Positions 33,811 through 42,519 of a DNA stretch of 64,000 nucleotides are shown here, in pieces. The stretch is from Lachnospiraceae bacterium (GTDB taxonomy: Bacteria > Bacillota > Clostridia > Lachnospirales > Lachnospiraceae). The position numbers and the translations under genes were made by a program. The stretch is from NCBI GenBank assembly GCA_017936785.1, contig JAGBEV010000009.1, positions 62,001-126,000 of the forward strand, read 5' to 3'. The notes under the pieces are model-generated. The model was not told the origin of the DNA. It saw nothing but the letters and a program-made list of their open reading frames with translations, and did no database searches. Within the stretch, counting starts at the first letter, position 1; each line of letters starts with the position of its first letter.

Positions 33811-34656
33811 ATGTGGATGGCATTGGTATTAGTATATGGATTGTTAAAAGGTACAAGGGAGATCGTTAAGAAAAAATCCCTGCAATACAGCTCTGTTATG
33901 GAGGTGTTGTTTTTTTATACTCTGTTTGCTTTTCTGATGGTCGTTCCGGATGGAAAGCGGGCAATGGGAGTTCCTTTGGAAAAAATGTTCTGGATTTTTG
34001 GGAAATCCTTTGTGATCTTCTGCGCATGGATTTTGAGCTTTAAGGCAATTAAGAAAATGCCCATCAGCCTTTACGGAGTACTGGATCTGTCCAGAGTCCT
34101 TTTTGCCACCTTGCTTGGCAGCCTGGTATTGCATGAAGTTATGTCAACTAATCAGATCATTGGGCTTTTCATGGTAGCAGGAGGCTTATTATTGTTGAAA
34201 TTCCATAAAAAAAGCCATGAAGATGAGGAAAAAGTGGAACCGGTCATTGTCCTGTTCTCACTGTCATCCTGTATGCTCAATGCCGTATCGGGGCTTATGG
34301 ACAAGCTGCTGATGCGTGACTTAAACAGCTCCCAGCTTCAATTCTGGTATATGCTGTTTCTGGTGCTTTTATATGGAGGATATCTTTTATTCAGTAAAGA
34401 AGAAGTCCATTTAAAGAAGGCAGCATTGAATCCGTGGATCTGGCTTCTGGCACTTCTTTTTGTCATTGCTGACAGGGCTTTGTTTGTGGCAAATGCTTCA
34501 CCGGACAGCAGGATCACTGTTATGACGCTGATCAAGCAGGCAGGATGCGTGGTCACTCTGGCGGCAGGGAAGTGGATTTATCATGAGAAGCATATATTAC
34601 ACAGAATGTTCTGTACCATACTGGTGGTGGCAGGAATCGTAACTGCAGTTATGTAA
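33811..34656 (+). CDS. EamA/DMT superfamily transporter
   Basis: 281 aa with about ten hydrophobic helices in two EamA repeats. The first repeat ends near VMSTNQIIGLFMVAGGLLLLKFHKK and the second starts at VIVLFSLSSCMLNAVSGLMDK. ATG 33811 is preferred because GGGAG lies nine bases upstream; the in-frame ATG at 33802 would have no spacer. It is predicted to export metabolites, but the substrate is unknown. It is divergent from the binding-protein gene. Confidence 0.85.
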   Translation: MWMALVLVYGLLKGTREIVKKKSLQYSSVMEVLFFYTLFAFLMVVPDGKRAMGVPLEKMFWIFGKSFVIFCAWILSFKAIKKMPISLYGVLDLSRVLFATLLGSLVLHEVMSTNQIIGLFMVAGGLLLLKFHKKSHEDEEKVEPVIVLFSLSSCMLNAVSGLMDKLLMRDLNSSQLQFWYMLFLVLLYGGYLLFSKEEVHLKKAALNPWIWLLALLFVIADRALFVANASPDSRITVMTLIKQAGCVVTLAAGKWIYHEKHILHRMFCTILVVAGIVTAVM

Positions 34657-34843
34657 AGATGGCATATGAACAGCTTTTCGCAACTTGTAGTTGACGGAAG
34701 CATGGGAGACAGCAAAATAAAGTTCCATATCGACAGTATTTGGAAAATATAATATAATGATAACAGCGGAGCGGGTGTAAATATCCAATGCGCATTGACA
34801 AAAAACTATCATAAAGTTGCCAAAGGGGCAGAGGAGGATTTTA

Positions 34844-35524
34844 ATGGGTATTATTACAAGATTTAAGGACATTATGTCAGCAAACTTCAACGCATTACTG
34901 GACAAATGTGAAGATCCGGAAAAAATGATCGACCAGTATCTTCGCAATCTGGAAAGCGATCTTGGAAAGGTAAAAAGCGAGACCGCATCTGTAATCGCAG
35001 ATGAGAAGGCTGCCAAGAGAAAACTGGATGAATGTGACGAAGAGATCGCCAAGATGGATAAATATGCAAGAAAGGCTGTCACAGCAGGAAATGACAATGA
35101 AGCACGTCAGTTCCTGGGCAGAAAGTCCGAATTATCACAGGAAAGAACAGCTTTGGAAGAAAATTACAGGATCTGTGTAGATAATTCTGCAAAGATGCGT
35201 GAAATGACCAAAAAGCTGGAATCCGATATTCAGCAGTTAAAAGGAAAACAGGCTACCTTAAAGGCAAAACTTACTGTAGCTGAGACTAAGAAGAAAATGA
35301 ACAGTGTAGGTGAATCCGGCAAGGGGGCTGGCTCTACTTTGGAGGCATTCGGCAGAATGGAAGATAAAGTAAACCGCATGATGGATGAGGCTGATGCTCT
35401 GGCAGAGTTAAATGAAAAGCCTTCTGACAGCATTGATGCCCTGGCTGCAAAATATGAAGACAGTGAAACAGAGTCCAATGTGGATGATGAGCTTGCAGCA
35501 TTAAAAGCTGAAATGGGAATCTAA
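34844..35524 (+). CDS. pspA: PspA/IM30 (ESCRT-III-like) family protein
   Basis: 226 aa from ATG 34844 (GAGGAGG seven bases upstream; an earlier ATG at 34817 has no site). The N-terminal amphipathic helix (MGIITRFKDIMSANFNALLDK) is typical for PspA membrane binding, and long coiled-coil helices follow (about 25-190). The protein coats and stabilises stressed membranes. The next gene, an SPFH/zinc-ribbon protein, lies 21 bp downstream, as in the B. subtilis pspA-ydjGHI operon. Confidence 0.9.
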   Translation: MGIITRFKDIMSANFNALLDKCEDPEKMIDQYLRNLESDLGKVKSETASVIADEKAAKRKLDECDEEIAKMDKYARKAVTAGNDNEARQFLGRKSELSQERTALEENYRICVDNSAKMREMTKKLESDIQQLKGKQATLKAKLTVAETKKKMNSVGESGKGAGSTLEAFGRMEDKVNRMMDEADALAELNEKPSDSIDALAAKYEDSETESNVDDELAALKAEMGI

Positions 35525-35545
35525 TCAAGAAGGAGATATAAGAAA

Positions 35546-36541
35546 ATGGGACTTTTTTCTAATCAGTTATCCAACGTTGTAGAATGGGACGAATCCAGAG
35601 AAGGAGTTATTTTCTGGAAATGGCCCAATGATGAGATCAAGAAAGGTTCTAAGCTTTTCATCCGTCCGGGACAGGATGCGATCTTTATGTATAACGGCAA
35701 GATCGAAGGTGTTTTTGAGGATGACGGCAGTTATGATATTGAGACACAGATCATTCCTTTCTTATCTTCTTTGAAGGGGTTTAAGTTTGGATTTAATTCC
35801 GGTATGAGAGCCGAAGTGGTATTTATTAATACCAAAGAGCTTCTTTGTAAATGGGGCACCAAAAATGCCATTAACCTGCCGGCACCGGGACTTCCCGGAG
35901 GAATGCCCATCCGTGCCTTCGGTACATTTAACTGTAAGGTACAGGATTTTGCGGTTATGCTGGAAAAACTTTCAGGTACTATGCAGACCTACAGCGTAGA
36001 TGATGTTAAGACCCGTATTACTGCAAGCCTGGATCAGCTTTTGATGAGCTGGATCGGTAAAGAAGGCAGGGACATGTTCAATCTTCAGATGGATGCCCGC
36101 AATATTGCAAAAGGTATCGAAGAAGATCTGGATATGGAAATGCGCAAGATCGGTATCGGCATTACAGGCTTTACCATTGAAAGCTTTAATTATCCTGAAG
36201 AAGTTAAGAAGATGCAGGAGAAGGCGGCTGCACAGTCCATGGTAGGTGATATGAATAAATACAGCCAGATGGCTATGGCAAATTCCATTGAAAAAGGAAA
36301 CGGCGGCAGCAGCGGTGCCAATCTTGCCGGTCAGATGATGGGCGTACAGATGGGCATGATGATGGGGCAGCAGATGATGAACAATGTCAATATGACTCAG
36401 GGAATGAACCCCAATATGCAGGGCGCAAATAATGCAGGAACTCAGCCGGCAGGCGGTCAGGGACCTAAATTCTGTCCGAACTGCGGAACACCTACAAACG
36501 GAGCAAAATTCTGCAGCAACTGTGGTCAAAAATTGATTTAG
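35546..36541 (+). CDS. SPFH-domain protein with C-terminal zinc ribbon (YdjI-like)
   Basis: 331 aa. The N-terminal SPFH/virion-core-like domain (about 1-220) is followed by a Met/Gly/Asn/Gln-rich linker (about 240-300) and a double CxxC zinc ribbon, FCPNCGTP...FCSNCGQK (309-329). B. subtilis YdjI, the homologue, recruits PspA to the membrane. Here it directly follows pspA with AAGGAG before the ATG, so the pair forms a membrane-stress unit; the YdjG/YdjH partners are absent. Confidence 0.88.
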   Translation: MGLFSNQLSNVVEWDESREGVIFWKWPNDEIKKGSKLFIRPGQDAIFMYNGKIEGVFEDDGSYDIETQIIPFLSSLKGFKFGFNSGMRAEVVFINTKELLCKWGTKNAINLPAPGLPGGMPIRAFGTFNCKVQDFAVMLEKLSGTMQTYSVDDVKTRITASLDQLLMSWIGKEGRDMFNLQMDARNIAKGIEEDLDMEMRKIGIGITGFTIESFNYPEEVKKMQEKAAAQSMVGDMNKYSQMAMANSIEKGNGGSSGANLAGQMMGVQMGMMMGQQMMNNVNMTQGMNPNMQGANNAGTQPAGGQGPKFCPNCGTPTNGAKFCSNCGQKLI

Positions 36542-36600
36542 TTTACATAAATATAAAAAGAATTTCCCTATAAAGAGTATTTAACAGAGATAAAATCACA

Positions 36601-36636
36601 AAAGTATCGGATCATAACTGGTCCGATACTTTTTGT
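36601..36636 (+). terminator. Terminator of the pspA-SPFH operon
   Basis: AAAGTATCGGA pairs with TCCGATACTTT around a 10-nt loop and is followed by TTG; the stem ends in a T-run. Confidence 0.8.
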
Positions 36637-36780
36637 AGTAAAATAGTCCGAAATGTGTTAAAGTTAAACTTGCGCAGGGAGACTTGCCAAAAGCTATGTA
36701 AGTGAAAAGCCTGCTGAGGAAAGACTTGTTGAAATAAAAAGAACAGGGCTGTCCGGATTAGGGTAATGAGGAGAAAGAAA

Positions 36781-39192
36781 ATGGGTCGTTTGGATATGTT
36801 AAATGATATGCAGAAGGAAGCGGTGCTTGCTACGGAAGGACCGGTGCTGATCTTAGCGGGAGCAGGTTCGGGAAAAACCCGTGTGCTGACACACAGGATT
36901 GCATATCTCATAGAAGAATGCGGGGTAAATCCATGGAATATCATGGCTATTACCTTTACCAATAAGGCTGCAGGAGAAATGCGGGAAAGAGTAAACGATA
37001 TGGTAGGCTTTGGAGCGGAAAGTATCTGGGTTTCCACTTTTCATTCCAGTTGTGTCCGTATTCTGCGCAGGTTTGCAGACCGTATTGGCTATGACAATGC
37101 TTTTACCATATATGATACGGATGATTCCAAATCCGTGATGAAGGATATTTGCAAGAAGCTCCAGATCGATACCAAACAATTAAAGGAGAGAACCATACTG
37201 GGAGCAATTTCTTCTGCCAAGAATGAGGGAATCCTTCCTGATGAATATGAAATGAATGCCATGGGCGATTTTAATAGAACCAGGATTGCCAAGGCATATA
37301 GAGAATATCAGAAGACTCTGTTAAAAAATAATGCCATGGATTTTGATGATCTGCTGGTCAATGCGGTGGAACTGTTTAAATCCAATCCGGATGTGCTGGC
37401 GGATTATCAAAAACGTCTGAAATATATCATGGTGGACGAGTACCAGGATACCAACAGCATTCAGTTTGAATTTATCAGATTGTTAGCAAGTGCTGACCAT
37501 AATCTCTGTGTGGTAGGTGATGATGACCAGTCCATTTACAAATTCCGGGGAGCAAATATCCGCAATATCCTGGATTTTGAAAAGGTCTTTCCCGAAGCGA
37601 AGGTCATTAAGCTGGAACAGAATTACCGCTCCACACAAAATGTACTGGATGCGGCAAATGCCGTGATCAGACATAATGCAGGAAGAAAGGAAAAGGCTCT
37701 CTGGACTGATAAGGGAAGCGGCAGCAGGCTGCATTTCAGACAGTTTGACCATGCCATGGAAGAGGCGGAATATATTGCCTATGATGTTGCGGCAAAGAAG
37801 CGGGAAGGCATCTGTGACTATAAAGATTGTGCAGTTCTTTATCGGACTAATGCCCAGGCGCGCGTGCTGGAAGAGCAGTTTGTCAGGGCCGGGATTCCCT
37901 ATGACATTGTAGGCGGGGTTAATTTCTACGGAAGAAAAGAAATCAAGGATCTGCTGGCTTATCTGAAGACGATCGACAATGGTGCGGATGATCTGGCAGT
38001 TAAGCGGATCATCAATGTTCCCAAAAGAGGAATCGGAGCCACTACCATTGTCCGGGTCCAGGAATATGCAGATGGAAGGGGCATCAGCTTTTATGAAGCC
38101 CTTGAGGAAGCGCAAAATATTATGACTATCGGTCGGAGCGCAGTAAAATTGCAGCCTTTTGTGACTATGATCCAGGTATTCCGTGCCAAGGCAAAAACAT
38201 ATTCTTTAAGTGAATTGTTAAAGGATGTTATTGAAACAACGGGTTATGTAAACCAGTTGGAGGCGGATACTGATGAAGAAGCAAATGCCAGAATCGAAAA
38301 TATCGATGAGTTGATTTCCAAGGTGGTTTCTTTTGAAGATGAGCATGAGGATGCTACTTTATCTGAATTTCTTGCCGAGGTGGCATTGGTTGCGGACATT
38401 GATAATGTGGACAATGACAGAAATAAAGTACTGCTCATGACTTTACATAGTGCCAAGGGTCTGGAATTTCCTCATGTTTATCTGGCAGGAATGGAAGACG
38501 GGGTATTCCCAAGCTATATGACCATTACGGCAGATGATCCGGAGGAAGTGGAAGAGGAACGAAGGCTTGCCTATGTAGGAATCACCAGGGCAAAGGATGA
38601 TCTGACCTTGACGGCAGCGAAAGCCAGAATGATACGGGGGGAAACCCAGTATAATCCGGTTTCCAGATTCCTCAGGGAAATTCCAGGCGAACTGCTGGAT
38701 AATAAAGTGCCGGATAGCAGGGCAAAGGATTATGTGGAATATGATGATGATTCCTATGAGAGGAATATTTTTAAGAAAAAACCTTATGATATGGTAAGTG
38801 CTTACAGCGGCAGGAAAACTTATGGACAGGGCAGCGGACAGACAGGCTATGTGAGCCGGAGCGGAACGGGAAATGGGGAGGCAGCAGGCGGCTACCGTGC
38901 TGTTACGAAGCCTAAGGCTGTTGTAAAACCCAAGGAAACCAGAGCGGAGGTAAAACCCTTTATTGCAAAAGGCACTGCCATGTTTGGAGCCAAAGGAATC
39001 ACAAAAGGCGTGCAGGCTCCGGGAGAAAAGCCGGATTATGAAGTGGGGGACCGGGTTTCCCATATCAAGTTCGGTCAGGGAACTGTAAAAGCGCTGGAAA
39101 AGGGAGCCAAAGATTATCAGGTTACGGTGGAATTTGACGAATATGGTCAGAAGATCCTCTTTGCGGCTTTTGCAAAACTACAAAAGATCTGA
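36781..39192 (+). CDS. pcrA: ATP-dependent DNA helicase PcrA/UvrD
   Basis: 803 aa from ATG 36781 (GAGGAGAAAG upstream; the in-frame ATG 36766 overlaps this site). SF1A motifs: Walker A AGAGSGKTRVLTHR, motif II VDEYQDTNSIQFEF, motif III GDDDQSIYKFRGA, motif V MTLHSAKGLEFPHV and motif VI RRLAYVGITRAKDDL. The C-terminal tail is Gly/Lys-rich, ending in a PcrA-type tudor-like domain (GDRVSHIKFGQGTVKAL). It acts in repair, replication restart and RNAP interaction. It stands alone. Confidence 0.96.
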   Translation: MGRLDMLNDMQKEAVLATEGPVLILAGAGSGKTRVLTHRIAYLIEECGVNPWNIMAITFTNKAAGEMRERVNDMVGFGAESIWVSTFHSSCVRILRRFADRIGYDNAFTIYDTDDSKSVMKDICKKLQIDTKQLKERTILGAISSAKNEGILPDEYEMNAMGDFNRTRIAKAYREYQKTLLKNNAMDFDDLLVNAVELFKSNPDVLADYQKRLKYIMVDEYQDTNSIQFEFIRLLASADHNLCVVGDDDQSIYKFRGANIRNILDFEKVFPEAKVIKLEQNYRSTQNVLDAANAVIRHNAGRKEKALWTDKGSGSRLHFRQFDHAMEEAEYIAYDVAAKKREGICDYKDCAVLYRTNAQARVLEEQFVRAGIPYDIVGGVNFYGRKEIKDLLAYLKTIDNGADDLAVKRIINVPKRGIGATTIVRVQEYADGRGISFYEALEEAQNIMTIGRSAVKLQPFVTMIQVFRAKAKTYSLSELLKDVIETTGYVNQLEADTDEEANARIENIDELISKVVSFEDEHEDATLSEFLAEVALVADIDNVDNDRNKVLLMTLHSAKGLEFPHVYLAGMEDGVFPSYMTITADDPEEVEEERRLAYVGITRAKDDLTLTAAKARMIRGETQYNPVSRFLREIPGELLDNKVPDSRAKDYVEYDDDSYERNIFKKKPYDMVSAYSGRKTYGQGSGQTGYVSRSGTGNGEAAGGYRAVTKPKAVVKPKETRAEVKPFIAKGTAMFGAKGITKGVQAPGEKPDYEVGDRVSHIKFGQGTVKALEKGAKDYQVTVEFDEYGQKILFAAFAKLQKI

Positions 39193-39327
39193 TATACAAT
39201 GGGTTTTCATCATTTGCATATTTTTGTGAAAAATGAAAAAAAGTCATAGTAAAATACAGGAAAAAGTGATACACTATTTACAATGAATCGGGTTATAACA
39301 AGTAATATATGGAAAGGTGGTTTATTT

Positions 39328-39630
39328 ATGAATAAATCTAGAATTGAGGAATTGGCAGCAACATTAAGTGATTTATTGAAGAAACAGGAAGAAGTTAAGG
39401 AAGAGAAGAAGAGCCATACACTTCTCTGGATATTTGCTATTATCGGTGCCATTGCTGCAATGGCAGGAATCGCTTATGCAGTATATCGTTATTTTACACC
39501 TGATTATCTGGAAGATTTTGACGACGATTTTGACGATGATTTTGATGATGATTTCTTTGCAGAAGATGATGAAGACTTAAAGAATGCTGCAGGTGATAAA
39601 GCAGAAGATACAACTGCTTCCGAAGAATAA
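39328..39630 (+). CDS. Small single-pass membrane protein with acidic DFDDD repeats
   Basis: 100 aa from ATG 39328 (AAAGGTGG seven bases upstream). A charged N-terminal helix (1-35) precedes one membrane span (about 36-58, LLWIFAIIGAIAAMAGIAYAVY). An extreme acidic stretch (about 65-85) follows: DFDDD repeated three times then FFAEDDEDL. The basic-helix/TM/acidic-tail layout resembles clostridial DUF4366-like small proteins. Function unknown; the acidic tail may bind cations. Codon choice (GAC/GAT alternation) suggests repeat slippage. Confidence 0.75.
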   Translation: MNKSRIEELAATLSDLLKKQEEVKEEKKSHTLLWIFAIIGAIAAMAGIAYAVYRYFTPDYLEDFDDDFDDDFDDDFFAEDDEDLKNAAGDKAEDTTASEE

Positions 39631-39769
39631 TTCAGATTGAAAAAGTAAGGAGCTGTCGTAGCCTGAAATTGTTATATTCAAACAAACTGTTGTTTCAGTA
39701 TGTTTTGTTTGTGTATGAGATTTCCGGTATGGCAGCCCCTTTTGTTTTGTGCTTAGGAGTAAGAAAGAC

Positions 39770-41290
39770 ATGATGAAAAAAGGTCAGTGTTATGAAGGTT
39801 ATGTGGAAAATGTAAAGTTTCCTGCAAAGGGTGTTGTCAGAGTAGATGAGGAAGATACCAAAGCCATGGTCAAAAATGTGATTCCCGGACAGAAGATTTC
39901 TTTCCGCGTCAGCAAGAAGCGGAAAGGAAAGGCGGAAGGTACCCTGCTGGAGGTTTTGGAACCTGCGGTAAATGAAATTGCGGCACAATGCCCTCACTTT
40001 GGTAAATGCGGCGGCTGTAATTATCTGAATCTGTCCTACAAGGATCAGCTTTCCTTAAAGGCAGGGCAGGTAAAGGAATTGCTGGATGAAGTTTACATAA
40101 AAATGAACCGGGAGCCGGATTATGAGTTTCAGGGCATTAAAGAGAGCCCCAGACAGTTTGGCTATCGCAATAAAATGGAGTTTTCCTTTGGAGATGAATA
40201 TAAAGACGGTCCTTTGTCTCTTGGTTTACATAAAAGAGGCGGCTTTTATGATATCGTCACCGTAGAGGACTGCATGATCGTAGACGGAGATTACAGGCTG
40301 ATCTTAAAAACAGTTTTGGATTATTTTGCCAGGAAACAGACCAGTTTTTATCACAGGATGCGGCAGGAGGGTTATCTGCGGCATTTGCTGGTGAGAAAAG
40401 CCGTAAAGACCGGAGAGATTCTGATCGCCCTGGTAACCAGTGCAGAATATAGTACAAGTAAGCTGACTGAAGAAGAAATGCCGGAAGAGAAGGGAAATTT
40501 CGTTGTCGGTTCGTTGGATAACAATACCGGGGAAGACGGCAGTGAAAGGGCAGAGAAAGAAGCACAGGTCTTAGAGGGCTTTAAAGAGGCTCTTTTATCC
40601 CTGGAGCGGGAAGGAAAATTAGAAGGAAGCATTGCGGGAATCCTTCATACCATCAATAACTCTGTTGCGGATGTGGTAAGGGCGGATCATAATGAACTGT
40701 TATATGGCAGGGATTATTTCTTTGAGGAGCTTATGGGATTGAAATTTAAAATATCCCAATTTTCTTTCTTCCAGACTAATTCTTTGGGAGCAGAAGTGCT
40801 TTATGATACAGCAAGACAATATATAGGAGAGATTTCCCGGGGAGAACCTGATAAGGTGGTTTTTGATCTGTACAGCGGAACCGGAACTATTGCCCAGATG
40901 ATGGCACCGGTATCCAAAAAAGTGATCGGTGTGGAGATTGTAGAGGAAGCTGTGGAAGCTGCGAAAGAAAATGCTCACTTGAATGGTTTACATAATTGCG
41001 AATTTATTGCAGGGGATGTACTGAAGGTGATCGATACCATTGAGGAAAAGCCGGATCTGATCATTCTGGACCCGCCCAGAGACGGGATTCATCCCAAGGC
41101 TTTGGATAAGATCATTGCTTATGGGGTGGACAGGATCGTTTATATTTCCTGTAAGCCTACCAGCCTTGCAAGGGATCTGGAAGTATTTTTTGAAAATGGG
41201 TATGAGATGGAGAAGGCTTGTGCGGTGGATATGTTTCCGGGGACGGGGAATGTGGAGACGGCAGTATTGATGTCAAGGGTCGAGAAATAA
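39770..41290 (+). CDS. rlmD: 23S rRNA (uracil-C5)-methyltransferase, RlmD/RumA family
   Basis: 506 aa from ATG 39770 (AGGAGT nine bases upstream). N-terminal TRAM domain (1-60), a 4Fe-4S Cys cluster (CPHFGKCGGCNYLNL, about 79-90) and a SAM-dependent methyltransferase domain: FDLYSGTGTIAQ, DPPRDGIHPKALDKI and catalytic Cys in YISCKPTSLARDLE. The DMFPGTGNVETAVLMSR end is diagnostic. It modifies m5U in 23S rRNA. An insertion (about 230-280) is rich in Glu and Gly. Confidence 0.93.
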   Translation: MMKKGQCYEGYVENVKFPAKGVVRVDEEDTKAMVKNVIPGQKISFRVSKKRKGKAEGTLLEVLEPAVNEIAAQCPHFGKCGGCNYLNLSYKDQLSLKAGQVKELLDEVYIKMNREPDYEFQGIKESPRQFGYRNKMEFSFGDEYKDGPLSLGLHKRGGFYDIVTVEDCMIVDGDYRLILKTVLDYFARKQTSFYHRMRQEGYLRHLLVRKAVKTGEILIALVTSAEYSTSKLTEEEMPEEKGNFVVGSLDNNTGEDGSERAEKEAQVLEGFKEALLSLEREGKLEGSIAGILHTINNSVADVVRADHNELLYGRDYFFEELMGLKFKISQFSFFQTNSLGAEVLYDTARQYIGEISRGEPDKVVFDLYSGTGTIAQMMAPVSKKVIGVEIVEEAVEAAKENAHLNGLHNCEFIAGDVLKVIDTIEEKPDLIILDPPRDGIHPKALDKIIAYGVDRIVYISCKPTSLARDLEVFFENGYEMEKACAVDMFPGTGNVETAVLMSRVEK

Positions 41291-41321
41291 GGATAGGAAA
41301 AAGTGCTGAAATAAAAGGATT

Positions 41322-41374
41322 TCCGAGAGGTTGGACTGTTTGGACAGCAGTTCCGCCGCTCGGATTTTTTTATT
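41322..41374 (+). terminator. Probable terminator after rlmD
   Basis: ATTTCCGAG and CTCGGATTTTTTT flank a loop with smaller pairing (GGACTG/CAGTTCC), 30-80 bp after the stop. The stem is 6-7 bp and the T-run is strong. Confidence 0.5.
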
Positions 41375-41530
41375 TTCCGCAGTATGCGGAAACAAATCCA
41401 CGGTTCAAAATGCAGGAGGGTTGAGTTGGCGAGATAGATAATGGGCAGGTTGTGTAGATGGGATTGTTAAAACGGGGTCAAGTGGACAGGATTGATACAG
41501 GTAAAGATATATATTGAGAGAAAATGACTT

Positions 41531-41580
41531 GCAATCATTTTTTAATTAGATTAATATGCTACTACCTTGGGGAAGGTACG
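41531..41580 (+). promoter_or_regulatory. Second promoter-like signal with a palindrome at its start site
   Basis: TTGCAA 41531-41536, 17-bp spacer, TAATAT 41554-41559, then a perfect palindrome TACCTT-GGGG-AAGGTA (41565-41580). CCTTGGGG/AAGG sequences are typical of MerR-family dyads, so this may be the relic of another MerR promoter or a second operator for the regulator at 41658. Confidence 0.4.
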
Positions 41581-41604
41581 CTTATTAGTGTGCCAAAAGG
41601 GTCG

Positions 41605-41635
41605 TTGACTTTTCCCTAAGGGTAAAGTTTATACT
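41605..41635 (+). promoter_or_regulatory. MerR-type promoter with 19-bp spacer and central dyad
   Basis: TTGACT 41605-41610, spacer 41611-41629 (19 bp), TATACT 41630-41635. The spacer holds the near-palindrome ACTTTTCCCTAAGGGTAAAGT. An overlong spacer with a dyad is diagnostic for MerR activation by DNA distortion, and the MerR gene starts 22 bp later, implying autoregulation. Confidence 0.85.
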
Positions 41636-41657
41636 GGAATTGGAAGGAGGTAAATGA

Positions 41658-42482
41658 ATGCTGACAATCGGAGAGTTCTCGAATATATGCAAGGTATCAA
41701 CAAAAACACTGCGTTATTACGCTGAAATAGGTTTGCTTGAGCCAAGTGAAGTGAATCCTGAAAACGGATATCGCTACTATGCGATTGAACAACTTGAAAG
41801 GATGTTGTTTATTAATCGTTTAAAGGAATACTCCTTTTCCTTAGATGAGATTAAGGCAATTTTGCAATCGGAAGAAGTACAAGACGATAGTCTTTATCTT
41901 GCATTAGTTCAGAAAAAGAAAAAAATTGAAAAACAAGTACATAATTACAGACAAATTCTAACACAGTTGGAAGATGATATAACGGCTGTTAGGCAGGGGA
42001 AATCCATTATGGCTTATATGGAGGATATTGATGTTCAGCTTGTAGAATTGCCAAAGATGTATCTTCTATCTATCAGAAAAAGCGTACAAGTTGAAGATTA
42101 TCCTACAGAATATAGAAATTGCTTTGGAAAGCTATTTAAAAGAATTGCGGTTGATAAACTGACAATAGCTGGTGCACCAATGGCACTTTTTCACAGTTCG
42201 GAGTTTTCGCCGTCTGGTTTAGACACAGAGTTTGCTATACCTGTGAAAGAGTATGCTACAGGTACACGAGATTTTTGCCCAGGTTTATGCTTGAAAACAG
42301 TTGTACAGGGATATACGCAACTTTCTTCTATTTACGCTAAGCAGATAAAATGGGCAGAAAAAGAAGGATACCAAGGCACAAACGCGCTGTTTGAAGCCTA
42401 TGTGACTGATCCATCACAGGTTACAGACGAAATGGATCATATCACAGAAGTATACTATCCTGTAAAAAAGATTTCACTATAG
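41658..42482 (+). CDS. MerR family regulator with GyrI-like effector domain
   Basis: 274 aa. N-terminal MerR HTH (LTIGEFSNICKVSTKTLRYYAEIGLLEPSEVNPENGYRYY), dimerisation coiled coil (about 80-115) and a C-terminal GyrI/AraC effector-binding-like domain (about 125-270). It is a BmrR-style drug- or metabolite-sensing activator. Start ATG with GGAAGGAGG. It lies 37 bp upstream of a serine hydrolase gene, likely its target, in one operon driven by the 19-bp-spacer promoter. The region is more AT-rich than its neighbours. Confidence 0.9.
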   Translation: MLTIGEFSNICKVSTKTLRYYAEIGLLEPSEVNPENGYRYYAIEQLERMLFINRLKEYSFSLDEIKAILQSEEVQDDSLYLALVQKKKKIEKQVHNYRQILTQLEDDITAVRQGKSIMAYMEDIDVQLVELPKMYLLSIRKSVQVEDYPTEYRNCFGKLFKRIAVDKLTIAGAPMALFHSSEFSPSGLDTEFAIPVKEYATGTRDFCPGLCLKTVVQGYTQLSSIYAKQIKWAEKEGYQGTNALFEAYVTDPSQVTDEMDHITEVYYPVKKISL

Positions 42483-42519
42483 TTTATGCTGTGAGCCACA
42501 TTAAGAAAGGAAAAAATGG

